Both the position numbers and the translations under genes were made by a program. From Microbacter sp. GSS18 (GTDB lineage Bacteria > Actinomycetota > Actinomycetes > Actinomycetales > Microbacteriaceae), in NCBI GenBank assembly GCA_029319145.1, contig CP119753.1:2232001-2296000 (forward strand): a stretch of DNA of 64,000 nt. Direction: 5' to 3'. Positions within the stretch are counted from its first letter, which is position 1. Every line of letters starts with the position of its first letter. The notes beneath the pieces were generated by a model. It did no database searches, was not told the origin of the DNA, and worked only from the letters and a program-made list of their open reading frames with translations. Below are positions 8,436-17,341 of the stretch, piece by piece.

Positions 8436-10247
8436 GTGACTTCGCCGACACTCCCCCGTCCCGTTCGGGTCGCGGGTGTAGTCGTCTTGTGGGTGGTGGC
8501 CTCGTTGCTCATCCTGGCCCTGATCGCCCTGGGCTGGGTCGCTGCGCGGGGCGGGATCGCGGCCGACCATCTGCGGAGCGCCCGCGAAGGCGCAGTCGAG
8601 GTCGTCGCTAACATCGACGATCCGACATCCGTCGCGGCATCCATCACCGCCATCGCCGAGGACACGGGCACGGCACGCGGACTCACGAGCGACCCCGCGT
8701 GGCGGATCGTCGAGCAGCTCCCCTGGATCGGGCCCCAGCTGCGAGCGATCTCGACCATCGCAGCATCCGCCGACAACGTTACCCGCGATGCGCTGACCCC
8801 CCTCGCCGAGGTCGCCTCGACGCTGTCGACCGACGCGTTCCGTCCCGTCGACGGGCGGATCAGCCTTGATGGATTCGTCGCGGTGCAGGACGCGGCGGCG
8901 CAAGCGGCGCGATCGATGGGCGGAGCCGCGGATGCGGTCGAACTCGCCAACTCGCCGGGACTGGTCCCGCCGCTCGCCGAGGTCGTCGACGAGGTCTCGG
9001 ACCTGTTCACCGAGACCGCCCACGCCACCGATGCGCTCGCACGGGCATCCGTACTCGTCCCGGCGATGCTCGGGCAGGACGGACCACGCGACTACCTCGT
9101 CATCTTCCAGAACAACGCCGAGTGGCGATCGCTCGGCGGGATCGCCGGCGCCCTCGCCGTTGTCCACACCGATGACGGTGACCTGACCCTGACTGAGCAG
9201 GACTACGCGGCGTCGATGGGGGTGTTCATCCCGCCCGTCATGGACCTGGGCCCCGAACTCACCTCGGTCTATGGCGTGCGGCCGGCGACGTGGATGCACA
9301 ACGTCACGCAGGTGCCCGACTTCGCCGTGAGTGGTGAGCTTGCGCGTGCCATGTGGGCCGAGCGGCACGGCATCGAGGTCGACGGCGTCATCGCTCTCGA
9401 TCCGGTCACGCTGTCGTACATCCTCGAAGCGACGGGGCCGGTGGAGCTGCCGTTGGGCGACACGATCAGCGCCGACAACGCCGTCGAGCTGCTGCTCAAC
9501 GAGGTCTACGTGCGCTACCCCGATCCGGCCGAGCAGAACCAGTTCTTCTCGGACACCACCTCGGCGATCTTCACCACGCTCACGCAGAACGGCTTCGACG
9601 CGAGCGGGATGCTGGCCGGACTCGCCCGCGCCGGCGACGAGTATCGCGTGATGCTGTGGAGCGCGCACGACGACGATCAGGCCGTGCTCGCCGACACCAC
9701 GCTCGCGGGAGCTCCGCTCGAGACGACTCGGCGGATCTCTCCGTTCGGGGTGTACCTCAACGACGGCACCGGCTCGAAGATGGACTACCACCAGACCGTC
9801 GAGACGACGGCGATGTGGGATGCGTGCACGCTCGATGCCGCAGGCGCGGCATCCGGAACCGCCGTCGTCGACGTGACGATCGCCAACGAAGCGCCGGACT
9901 CGGGGCTCGCCGAGTACATCACAGGCGGCGGCGCGTACGGCGTCGAACCCGGGTCGGCATCGACGGTCGGCTACGTCTACCTGCCCGCAGGATTCGAGCT
10001 CGTCGACGCGGCGCTGTCGACCGGAGACGGCTTCGGCGGCGCCTTCATCGACGGCCGGCAGGTGCTCAGTTTCGAGATTCTGCTCGCTCCCGGCGAGTCC
10101 GCGACGGCCCACATCGCGGTGCGGACGACGCAGCCCTCGGGGGCTCAATTGGCGGTTCGGCAGACCCCCACTGTTAACGCAGAAGTAACGCCAGAAGTTG
10201 GACCGTGTCTGATGAGACCCCTAGACTCAACGCAGGGGTCGCCGTAG
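8436..10247 (+). CDS. DUF4012 domain surface protein
   Basis: A roughly 603-residue protein with one N-terminal membrane segment (VVLWVVASLLILALIALGWVA) and a long extracytoplasmic part. The block DYLVIFQNNAEWRSLGGIAG and the following DGDLTL region are typical of DUF4012 proteins, which are common beside actinobacterial polysaccharide genes and have no settled function. I place the start at GTG 8436 because TATGGT at 8423-8428 ends seven bases before it, like the other leaderless genes here; an in-frame ATG at 8424 lies inside that hexamer and has no ribosome site. It begins shortly after the BY-kinase stop. Its 3' end contains the promoter of the next gene. Confidence 0.85.
   Translation: MTSPTLPRPVRVAGVVVLWVVASLLILALIALGWVAARGGIAADHLRSAREGAVEVVANIDDPTSVAASITAIAEDTGTARGLTSDPAWRIVEQLPWIGPQLRAISTIAASADNVTRDALTPLAEVASTLSTDAFRPVDGRISLDGFVAVQDAAAQAARSMGGAADAVELANSPGLVPPLAEVVDEVSDLFTETAHATDALARASVLVPAMLGQDGPRDYLVIFQNNAEWRSLGGIAGALAVVHTDDGDLTLTEQDYAASMGVFIPPVMDLGPELTSVYGVRPATWMHNVTQVPDFAVSGELARAMWAERHGIEVDGVIALDPVTLSYILEATGPVELPLGDTISADNAVELLLNEVYVRYPDPAEQNQFFSDTTSAIFTTLTQNGFDASGMLAGLARAGDEYRVMLWSAHDDDQAVLADTTLAGAPLETTRRISPFGVYLNDGTGSKMDYHQTVETTAMWDACTLDAAGAASGTAVVDVTIANEAPDSGLAEYITGGGAYGVEPGSASTVGYVYLPAGFELVDAALSTGDGFGGAFIDGRQVLSFEILLAPGESATAHIAVRTTQPSGAQLAVRQTPTVNAEVTPEVGPCLMRPLDSTQGSP
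10174..10190 (+). promoter_or_regulatory. MtrA-like direct-repeat operator candidate
   Basis: TTAACG and GTAACG are separated by exactly five bases, an 11-base period. This is the arrangement known for MtrA response-regulator boxes in actinobacteria (two GTAAC-type half sites with N5). It lies just upstream of the -35 of the LPVTG-protein promoter, where an activator would bind. It is inside the coding end of the DUF4012 gene, so chance cannot be excluded. Confidence 0.4.
10198..10227 (+). promoter_or_regulatory. Promoter of the LPVTG surface-protein gene
   Basis: The -35 is TTGGAC (10198-10203), then an 18-base spacer and the -10 TAGACT (10222-10227). The -10 overlaps an inverted repeat GACCCCT/AGGGGTC (10216-10222 and 10234-10240). 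The predicted transcription start near 10234 leaves about 100 bases of leader before ATG 10335. Confidence 0.5.
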
Positions 10248-10334
10248 CCCGGGTACTACCGGATGCGGCGTTACTGCTGTCCACCCCGTTCCACGGGAGC
10301 CTTCGAGCCAGCACGAGAAGACACATTGGGGACC

Positions 10335-10898
10335 ATGAAGAACAAGATTCGCAACGCCGTCGCCATCGGAGCACTCGTCGCAGCCTCGACTCTGGGACTC
10401 GGCTCGGCTGCCCAGGCCTCGACCATCTACCCGCCGTCGAACGCCTGCACGGTCGCCCCGACCGTCGCGTCGCCGAACTCGCGCGTCGTCTTCGAGTGCT
10501 CGGACGGCACCTTCTCGCCCAGCGAGCAGGTCACCATCACCGTCGAGGGCGCCACCTCGGTCAGCGTCGGCTTCATGAAGTTCGCCACGACCTCGAGCGG
10601 CACCTCGACCTCGTCGTCGACCGGCTCGCTGTCGACGGGCCTCACCTTCCCGTCCGACGCATCCGGCGTCTACAACATCACCGCGTCCTCGTCGACGTCG
10701 GCCGGCGGCAGCGCCTCGGTCACCGTCAGCGCCACCGGCTCGGGCTCGGGCTCGGACGGCGGCACGCTTCCCGTCACCGGTATGGAGAGCGGCGAGCTGC
10801 TCGGCCTGTGGGTCGGCGGCGGCGCCCTGATCCTCGCCGGCGGCGCGATCGCCGTCGCGGCCTCCATCCGCCGCAATCGCGCGAAGGTCGACGCGTAA
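10335..10898 (+). CDS. LPXTG-type (LPVTG) cell-wall anchored protein
   Basis: A 187-residue precursor. It has a Sec signal peptide MKNKIRNAVAIGALVAAS to about AQA-S at residue 30, a Ser/Thr-rich mature region with one Cys pair (NACTV and FECSDG), then a Gly-Ser spacer. Sortase motif LPVTG lies at residues 145-149, followed by a hydrophobic segment and the basic tail RRNRAK. It should be cleaved by sortase and attached to peptidoglycan. The start ATG 10335 has TTGGGGA upstream; an earlier in-frame start lacks a ribosome site and would spoil the signal peptide. A strong hairpin follows the stop. It closes the glycan locus and may be a scaffold on the coated wall. Confidence 0.88.
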   Translation: MKNKIRNAVAIGALVAASTLGLGSAAQASTIYPPSNACTVAPTVASPNSRVVFECSDGTFSPSEQVTITVEGATSVSVGFMKFATTSSGTSTSSSTGSLSTGLTFPSDASGVYNITASSSTSAGGSASVTVSATGSGSGSDGGTLPVTGMESGELLGLWVGGGALILAGGAIAVAASIRRNRAKVDA

Positions 10899-10920
10899 GG
10901 CGACATCACGACATAGAGGA

Positions 10921-10950
10921 ATCCCCCGGCGGTCGAAGCTGCCGGGGGAT
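10921..10950 (+). terminator. Hairpin terminator after the LPVTG gene
   Basis: A perfect 10-base stem ATCCCCCGGC/GCCGGGGGAT with a 10-base loop starts 22 bases after the stop and is followed by TTCT. It also lies close to the 3' end of the convergent gene at 10968, so it may serve both. Confidence 0.85.
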
Positions 10951-10967
10951 TTCTGTCGCTGTGAGGC

Positions 10968-12212
10968 CTAGGAACGAGGCAGCGGCAGCGGAGATTGGAC
11001 CGCCCGCGTGATGTCGATGGTGGAGCCGAGTCGTCCAACAATCTGACTGTGCCCCGCCGCCACGCCCGCGGCCTTCACGTGAGAGTCCTCTCGGTCAATG
11101 AGCGCATACGTCAGAGAGACCGTCGCAACCCCATGGACCCGGTCCTTGAGGAATGACGCGCGGTCACTCGTGAGCACTGACGCGGACGCACCGGCGACCT
11201 GGACGAAGACGATTCCGTTGTCGTCGCTGAGTTTCAGGCGCTCCACCGCCATGGCAGCAGCCAGCGGGCTCATTGACGACCCTGCCGGGATCGAATCCAA
11301 CGCAGCCAGCACGTCGCGAGCGCTGTCTGCGAGGGAATTCGCCGCAGCTATCCAGCCCTTGTCCTGGTCCCCCTCCGACTTGGCCATCTCGGCCGCGACC
11401 TTCGTCTGCAGGTCGATCAACGCCGACTGCATGGTGTTTCGTGCCTTGAGAACCGGAGACTCAAGCCCCCCGGCGGCATCACCGAGGAAGCGGAATGAGT
11501 CGACCACGATTCGGGCCTCAGGTTCAGCAGCGACAAGGGACCCGGCAACCGCGAACAGCGCCTCTTCGTTCTCGACCGTCAGGTCCTGAGACGTCAGCTT
11601 GCGATGTGCGGCGAATAGACTCAGCAATCCGGGCACGACCTGTGCGGTCGCGGTAAGCGCCGCGGTCACCACACCGCCGGCCACGCCCAACGCGCTCGGC
11701 TCCATGGGAGCGCGCGGCGCGGGGCTGGGGAATGCCGCCAAGATGGACGTCAAGCTCTCCAGTTGAGTCTGAACTCCGACACGCAGAGCGTCACGTTGGA
11801 GCAGCGACGAGTCGGCGGTGATCACCAGTCGGTGCTTCTGTACGCGCCCGACGGCCACTCGAACCTTGTCGGCAGCGTTCTCGAGTGCGGCGGTCTTCAA
11901 GGCCTCCGCGAACACCACGCGATCGTCCGGCGTCGCGAGTTCTCCTCTCGCGACGTTGCTTAGGTCGGGCGTCGCCGCCTTGACCGCGGTCTGCAACTTG
12001 GACACATTGTCCAGCTGCGTTCCCTGCGCCGTGAGATCGGCCGTGCGTTTCCTCGCAGCCGCACTTTCCCGCCACTCTGCGTAGGTGCTCCGAGCCTGCT
12101 GGAGCGTCACCTGCGCTTCGAGCCTCTGCGCAATCGCGGCTTCCTTCGCTGCCTCGGCGGCCTCGGCATCGGCGCGCGCCTTCTGCATTGCCAGTTCATC
12201 CAACGTGCTCAT
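10968..12212 (-). CDS. Coiled-coil protein of unknown function
   Basis: A 414-residue protein with no signal peptide. Residues 1-85 are a highly charged, Ala/Glu/Arg-rich helix (KARADAEAAEAAKEAA), a likely coiled coil. A hydrophobic stretch at about 175-195 (ALGVAGGVVTAALTATAQVV) could be membrane-associated or buried. The C-terminal part has a beta pattern with FVQVAGASASVLT and VATVSLTYALIDRED. AGGGGG precedes ATG 12212 by about nine bases. It sits downstream of the giant-protein operon in the same orientation but beyond a hairpin, so it has its own transcript. By eye its GC content is lower than that of the giant genes. I do not recognise the family. Confidence 0.7.
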   Translation of the reverse strand: MSTLDELAMQKARADAEAAEAAKEAAIAQRLEAQVTLQQARSTYAEWRESAAARKRTADLTAQGTQLDNVSKLQTAVKAATPDLSNVARGELATPDDRVVFAEALKTAALENAADKVRVAVGRVQKHRLVITADSSLLQRDALRVGVQTQLESLTSILAAFPSPAPRAPMEPSALGVAGGVVTAALTATAQVVPGLLSLFAAHRKLTSQDLTVENEEALFAVAGSLVAAEPEARIVVDSFRFLGDAAGGLESPVLKARNTMQSALIDLQTKVAAEMAKSEGDQDKGWIAAANSLADSARDVLAALDSIPAGSSMSPLAAAMAVERLKLSDDNGIVFVQVAGASASVLTSDRASFLKDRVHGVATVSLTYALIDREDSHVKAAGVAAGHSQIVGRLGSTIDITRAVQSPLPLPRS

Positions 12213-12243
12213 GGCATTGACCCCCTGTCATGCACATCAACAT

Positions 12244-12273
12244 CGATGTCGGGCACCCCCGTGCCCGACATCG
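12244..12273 (-). terminator. Terminator hairpin after the giant-protein operon
   Basis: A perfect 13-base inverted repeat (CGATGTCGGGCAC and its complement) with a 4-base loop. On the minus strand it lies about 170 bases after the stop at 12446 and just before the coiled-coil gene. No U-tract follows, which is common for actinobacterial terminators. Confidence 0.6.
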
Positions 12274-12445
12274 TCCCCCGAGAACTAGATATAGACCCAC
12301 CGCGAACACAGCGCTAGTGGCACTCGCGTCACTGAGACGCCAGTCCTCAGGCGCCAGCAGAGATGATTGCAGGCCACACCCCCATCACAGCCACGTGCAC
12401 AGGTAAGGGGCTCAGCGTCACCCGCCCAGCCGAGTTCCCCAATGC

Positions 12446-15400
12446 TCACAGGAAGAACTCGTCGGCGAAGACGATCCTCTGCTCGATCGTGAGGCGGCGG
12501 GGAGAATCGGGGCGGCCGGAGGCCGGGTCGGCGGGGAAGCTCTCCCACTCCTCCACGAGCACCCGCCACGACGCCTTGTCGTCCTCGTCCTGGGGGGTGC
12601 GCAGGGCGATGTCGCCGTCGGCCGACAGCTCGCCTTCGCACACGAACCGCCCGTGGGTGAGGTCGAGGTCGCGCAGCGGCAGCTCGCGCTCGACCTTCGT
12701 CTCCCACGCGAGGTCGCCGTCGTCGGGGTCGGCGCGGAACTGCAGCTTCACGATCAGCCGGCGATCGGCGGCGAACCTCTCCGCGTCGGTGCGGTCGGGG
12801 CCACCGTCCTCCGCGCGGCGGCCCGCGAGCCCGCGCAGCAGCACATCGCCGCCCACGGCCACCCGAATCGTGCGCTCGTCGGTCCGCGACACCGAGCACG
12901 TGCGGTTCGGCACCAGCTGGGCGAAGTCCAGCTGCACCGGCTGAGAGAGGTGGGCTCCGGTCACCGAGTGCGGCTGGAAGCGGGCGACGGCGAGCCTGAC
13001 GAACGGCCAGAAGATCGCATCCGCGTCGAACGCGACGTCGACGTACCAGAGGCCGCGGTCGGCGTTGAACTGCGGCCGATAGCCGGCCGCGAGCACCCGC
13101 CGCACCGGGGACGCGGGGTTGGGGCCGAGCGTCGCCGACGGCTTCGGCGGCGCCGGAAGGTTCAGCGGCATCGGATCACCGATCGGCCGGCCCGGACGTG
13201 CGGGACGGTCGTCGTCGCCCTGCCACCGCAGCGAATGGTCGAGCTGCGCCACCGAGATCGAGCGCCGGGCGACCGGTGTGCCGTCCCAGATCGGATCGGC
13301 GCCCCACTGCGAGTGCCACTCGGGCGCATCCTGCGCGGCGGTCTCGCCGGCGGGGTTGAGGAGCACCGCCAGCAGCTCGCCCGACCCCGTGTCGAACCAC
13401 GGCCGCTCGAGATAGATGCGGATGCCGCCGCGGCGGATGTGGCGGCGAGCGGCCGGCTGATCGGGCTCGCCCTCGCGGAACCAGCGCAGCAGCGGCAGCG
13501 TCGAGACCACCAGCGGCAGCGCCGGGACGCTCGTGTTGGGAACGTGCACCGTGAACGGCCGCCCGACGAGGCTCTGGCCGTCGTCGATCGCGGCATCCGA
13601 GCCGTCGGGCGCGATGCCGGTGTCGGGCAGCGTCGCCGGCGTCGCCGGATCGCCCGGCACGGCCGACGGGATCATCGGCACCTGGAATAGCTCGGGCGCG
13701 AAGTACTCCGCGTAGCGCGTCTGCGCCCGCAACCTGTATGTCACGAGCCGGTGCTTGGTGTCGGGCATCGCGTGCTCGCCGCTGTGGGAGCGGATGCGGC
13801 CGAGCTCGGCGACCTCGAAGTCGTGCGGCTCGATCCCGAACGGTACGATCTTCTCCCACGACACCAGCGGCTCGGTGAGGACGACGGCCCGCCCCGGCGC
13901 GAGACCCGGGCCCGTGGGGTCGGCGAGGTCGTCGACATCGTCGACCCACGCAGCCTCGATCGTGAGGTGCTCGGTCGACGCTCCGTGCGCAGTGAACGTC
14001 GCGTGCAGCGTCGCCAGGCTGCTGCCGAGGAATCGATCGACGAACGGGTCGTCGATGAGCACCGGGCGCTCGACCGGGCGCGGCGTCGCGTTGACGAACA
14101 CCACCCCCTCCCCCGGGGTCAGCGACCAGAGCCGGCCGTCGACGACCTCGTCCTTCAAGTCGAGGGTCGCCAGCGCCGAGGTCGACACCATCGACCACAT
14201 GGCGAGGTGATCGAGGTACGCGGGATCGAGCGAACTCGAGAAGACGACCTTGACCCGCTCCCCCGGCGGGAGCGTGATCGTCAGGGTGTGATCCACCAGG
14301 TCGGCCGACGCCGGTCCCGACTCCAGCCGGACGAACAGCGGCTGCTTCTCGGGCCAGTCCCCCGGGTACTGCACCGTCAGCCCCTCGCTGCGGTGCGGGA
14401 ACGGGATCGGAATGGTGAAGCCCGCGTCGACGAAGGTCAGTGACAGCCCCGCCGCGACAGGGTCGGGCAGGTAGGGCAGCCGCAGCTTCTCGTTCGTGTG
14501 GACGACGTACTGCCCGGGGCCGGGGGCGTTGCCCTGCGCGGGAGGGGGCCCGGGCTGCACCTCGTCGAGTGTGCGCAGCGTCGCGGGATCCGCACCGGGA
14601 TCGGCGACGAGCGCGATGTCGAGCTGGTCGAGTCCCGCCGACAGCGGAGCGCTCAGGTCGACGACGGTCTTGCTGAAGAAGCTGCCGTCCTCGCGCAGCG
14701 ACCACGCGAGCACCTGCTCACGCGCGGTGTCGCGGTCGACCCCGGGCGCGGTGAGGGCCTTGTCGAACAGTCCGTGCAACTCGACGTCGCCCTGCGCGAT
14801 GCGCGGCGGCGCGACGTGACGCCGACCCGCGTCGCGCAGGCCGTGGGCGGCGACGAACCCCGGATGCCGCGACTCGACGTCGACGAAGAAGGCCTCGCCC
14901 TCGAGCACGACCGGCTCGCCCGTGACCTGATCGACGCCGACCCCCGAGCGCACCACGATCGTGCGCAGCGACTCGCCCTCGGTGAAGCGGGCGTAGGCCA
15001 CGATCGCGGGCGGCGGCACCGGATGCCAGCGCAGGAACGGGAACGGCGACGTGACCGTGCGCAGGGCCTGCGCGAGCGCGCCCGGCCGGACTGCGGCGCC
15101 GACGGATGCCGCCCCCACCGCCACGGCGTGCGAGGCGAGCAGATCGATCTGGTCGCGGACGTCGACCCGGACCCCGGTGAGGTCCATCGGCGCCGTCGAT
15201 TGGGACAGCGCCTCCCACGCCGCCTCGGACAGCCGCGGCCGGCGCAGCACTCCGACGCCCGAGCGGACCGTCAGCGCCCCCGCTCCGATCGCGGCGACGA
15301 CCGCCTCCCGGATGTCGTCGGGCAGATCCTCGACCGGCACGGCACCGCTGCCCGCGCGTCGCGAGACGCGCAGCCGTGAGCGCGCAGCCAGGCGCACGGC

Positions 15401-17341
15401 CCGCTGCAGATCGGCGACGCCCTCGGCCGCGAGCAGCGAGTTCACTGCGCGCCGCCGCGCCAGCGGACGCGTGACCGCCGGCCGGTTCACCGCCGCTTCG
15501 ATCGCGACGGGCGGCAGCGGCTGCGGATTGAGCGTGTGGGTGCGCACCTCGCCGGCGAGGTCGACCGCCCACGCGCGGAAGCTGTAGGCGCGGCCGTAGC
15601 GGAGCCGCGGGAGCGTGCCGGCGGCCGCACGGTGGGTGACCCGGAAGGGATGCGGGGGTGTGCGGGGGTCGAGCGCGGCCGGGTCGTCGACCGCGGTCTC
15701 GGTCTGCCGGAACCCGGTGGGTGTGTTCGGGTCGGGCACGGACGCGTCGACGATCGTCTTGCCTGGGCGCGGGGCCGACAGCGACCATCCCTCCCACCCG
15801 AACACCGTCTCGTGGATGTGGATGTCGGCATCGGGCGCCGGCTGCGCCTCGGGCTCGCCGTCCGGGCCGCGCGGCGGCCGCTCCGACGCCGCCGTCCCCT
15901 GCAGGTAGCCCTCGTTCGGGACCTCGTCAGCGACGGCAGTGGGGAAGCCGTCGACCTTGACGGTGCTGATGCGGGAGTGCAGACTCGCCCACTTCTTGAC
16001 CGCGTCGTCCCACACCTCGATCCGCAGGCCCTTGGTCACCTGGTCGGCGAACAGCGGCGCCACGGCGGAATCGTTCGCCCGCACCGGCGAGGTCAGCTGC
16101 CCCTCGAGCGCCTTCTGCCCGGTGAGGGCCGCGTGGGCGGCATCCGATCGCCCCGCCCGTGTCACGATGAGCCCCGGCGCGCGCATTGCCGGCGTCGCCG
16201 CGGTGACGTCGTCGCCGTTCTGCTCGGACGCGATCGTACGCACGAAGCCGAGCAGGTAGTTGTAGTCCTTCAGTGCCGAGCCGTCGGGGTCGACGTCCAT
16301 CACCAGGTACGGCGACTCGCCGAGGGTGACGGCCCCGTCGACGCTCGTGTCGTCGCCCTGCCGCGTCGCGACGACCATCGTGCCGCGGCCCGGGTGGGCG
16401 ACCATCGAGCGCGGGAAGCTGCCGAGCGTCAGGTCGCCGCCGATCGACAGCTCGACGGCGAGCGTCCGCGCCCGCGCCAACCGGGCGGGGTCGCCCTTCA
16501 GCCGCACCGACAGACGCAGCGCGCGCAGCAGGCCGGGGTGGTCGCCGGCGGCCGCGACGCGCTTGTGGAACTCGCCCGCGACCTCGGCGAGCCGCGGCGG
16601 CGGCGTGGTGCGCTTGTCCGGCGGCTCGCCGCGGGTGTCGGGGGGCGACGCGGGCTCGAAGAACCGCGCGGCGGTGTGCATCGTCGTCAGCGCCGCGACC
16701 GCCCACGGCACCGCCGCCCCGGCATCCGGCGTGGTGCCGGGCGTGGTCATGAACCCGCGCAGCCGCTCGACGCCGGCGCCCGGGTCGTCGAGCAGCTCGC
16801 GCAGCCGCCCCTCGGAGAACTCCCGGATCGACATCGGGGCGTCCACCCCGCCGGTGCTCTCGCGCACGCGTCCCGGGACGGCGAGCGCGCCGCTCTCGCC
16901 CAGCCGGCGGAACGCCGGTCCGAGCAGGTGCTCGCTGGGCGCGGGCGGGCTGTCGGGTGACAGGAACGCGGTCTGCAGGTGCAGGGCCTTCGCGACCATC
17001 GCCGTCATGCCGGCGTTGTAGGTGACCTTGTTGCGGTTGCTCCAGTCCGGCACGGTGTTCGCCCGCACCGGGGTGTGGGGCGGGAACGCGGCGCTCCACA
17101 CCCCGGCGTCGACGCCCGAGTCGATGCGCACGGTGTCCATCGGTCCGTCCTGGTCCCAGATGGTGAACTCGCCCTGCTCGTCGATGCGGTGCGCCCAGTC
17201 CAGGAACAGCGGGAACTGCGACAGCACCGCCTGCGGGTCTGCGGTGTCGATCTTGGGCGTGATGAACGCGGTGACGTGCCACTCCGCCCCCGCCGCCGAC
17301 GAATGCGGCAGCGCGACGACGACGAACCGTTCGGTGCTCAT
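12446..17341 (-). CDS. Giant 1631-residue protein of unknown function (giant protein B)
   Basis: The start is ATG 17341, in an ATGA overlap with the stop of the upstream giant gene, so the pair is translationally coupled; open sequence upstream of 17341 is the shadow of that gene. There is no signal peptide and no membrane helix. Residues 1-500 look globular and begin RFVVVALPHSS. A Trp/Tyr-rich beta block follows (WEGWSLSAPRPG near 515, RAYSFRAWAVDLAGE near 585, fibronectin-III-like). Residues 620-760 are Ala/Arg-rich and probably helical. The rest is a long series of beta-type segments, including GIRIYLERPWFDTG. The C-terminus reads RRLTIEQRIVFADEFFL. I recognise no catalytic motif. Size, modularity and lack of a signal suggest a large structural or effector protein. 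Confidence 0.75.
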   Translation of the reverse strand: MSTERFVVVALPHSSAAGAEWHVTAFITPKIDTADPQAVLSQFPLFLDWAHRIDEQGEFTIWDQDGPMDTVRIDSGVDAGVWSAAFPPHTPVRANTVPDWSNRNKVTYNAGMTAMVAKALHLQTAFLSPDSPPAPSEHLLGPAFRRLGESGALAVPGRVRESTGGVDAPMSIREFSEGRLRELLDDPGAGVERLRGFMTTPGTTPDAGAAVPWAVAALTTMHTAARFFEPASPPDTRGEPPDKRTTPPPRLAEVAGEFHKRVAAAGDHPGLLRALRLSVRLKGDPARLARARTLAVELSIGGDLTLGSFPRSMVAHPGRGTMVVATRQGDDTSVDGAVTLGESPYLVMDVDPDGSALKDYNYLLGFVRTIASEQNGDDVTAATPAMRAPGLIVTRAGRSDAAHAALTGQKALEGQLTSPVRANDSAVAPLFADQVTKGLRIEVWDDAVKKWASLHSRISTVKVDGFPTAVADEVPNEGYLQGTAASERPPRGPDGEPEAQPAPDADIHIHETVFGWEGWSLSAPRPGKTIVDASVPDPNTPTGFRQTETAVDDPAALDPRTPPHPFRVTHRAAAGTLPRLRYGRAYSFRAWAVDLAGEVRTHTLNPQPLPPVAIEAAVNRPAVTRPLARRRAVNSLLAAEGVADLQRAVRLAARSRLRVSRRAGSGAVPVEDLPDDIREAVVAAIGAGALTVRSGVGVLRRPRLSEAAWEALSQSTAPMDLTGVRVDVRDQIDLLASHAVAVGAASVGAAVRPGALAQALRTVTSPFPFLRWHPVPPPAIVAYARFTEGESLRTIVVRSGVGVDQVTGEPVVLEGEAFFVDVESRHPGFVAAHGLRDAGRRHVAPPRIAQGDVELHGLFDKALTAPGVDRDTAREQVLAWSLREDGSFFSKTVVDLSAPLSAGLDQLDIALVADPGADPATLRTLDEVQPGPPPAQGNAPGPGQYVVHTNEKLRLPYLPDPVAAGLSLTFVDAGFTIPIPFPHRSEGLTVQYPGDWPEKQPLFVRLESGPASADLVDHTLTITLPPGERVKVVFSSSLDPAYLDHLAMWSMVSTSALATLDLKDEVVDGRLWSLTPGEGVVFVNATPRPVERPVLIDDPFVDRFLGSSLATLHATFTAHGASTEHLTIEAAWVDDVDDLADPTGPGLAPGRAVVLTEPLVSWEKIVPFGIEPHDFEVAELGRIRSHSGEHAMPDTKHRLVTYRLRAQTRYAEYFAPELFQVPMIPSAVPGDPATPATLPDTGIAPDGSDAAIDDGQSLVGRPFTVHVPNTSVPALPLVVSTLPLLRWFREGEPDQPAARRHIRRGGIRIYLERPWFDTGSGELLAVLLNPAGETAAQDAPEWHSQWGADPIWDGTPVARRSISVAQLDHSLRWQGDDDRPARPGRPIGDPMPLNLPAPPKPSATLGPNPASPVRRVLAAGYRPQFNADRGLWYVDVAFDADAIFWPFVRLAVARFQPHSVTGAHLSQPVQLDFAQLVPNRTCSVSRTDERTIRVAVGGDVLLRGLAGRRAEDGGPDRTDAERFAADRRLIVKLQFRADPDDGDLAWETKVERELPLRDLDLTHGRFVCEGELSADGDIALRTPQDEDDKASWRVLVEEWESFPADPASGRPDSPRRLTIEQRIVFADEFFL

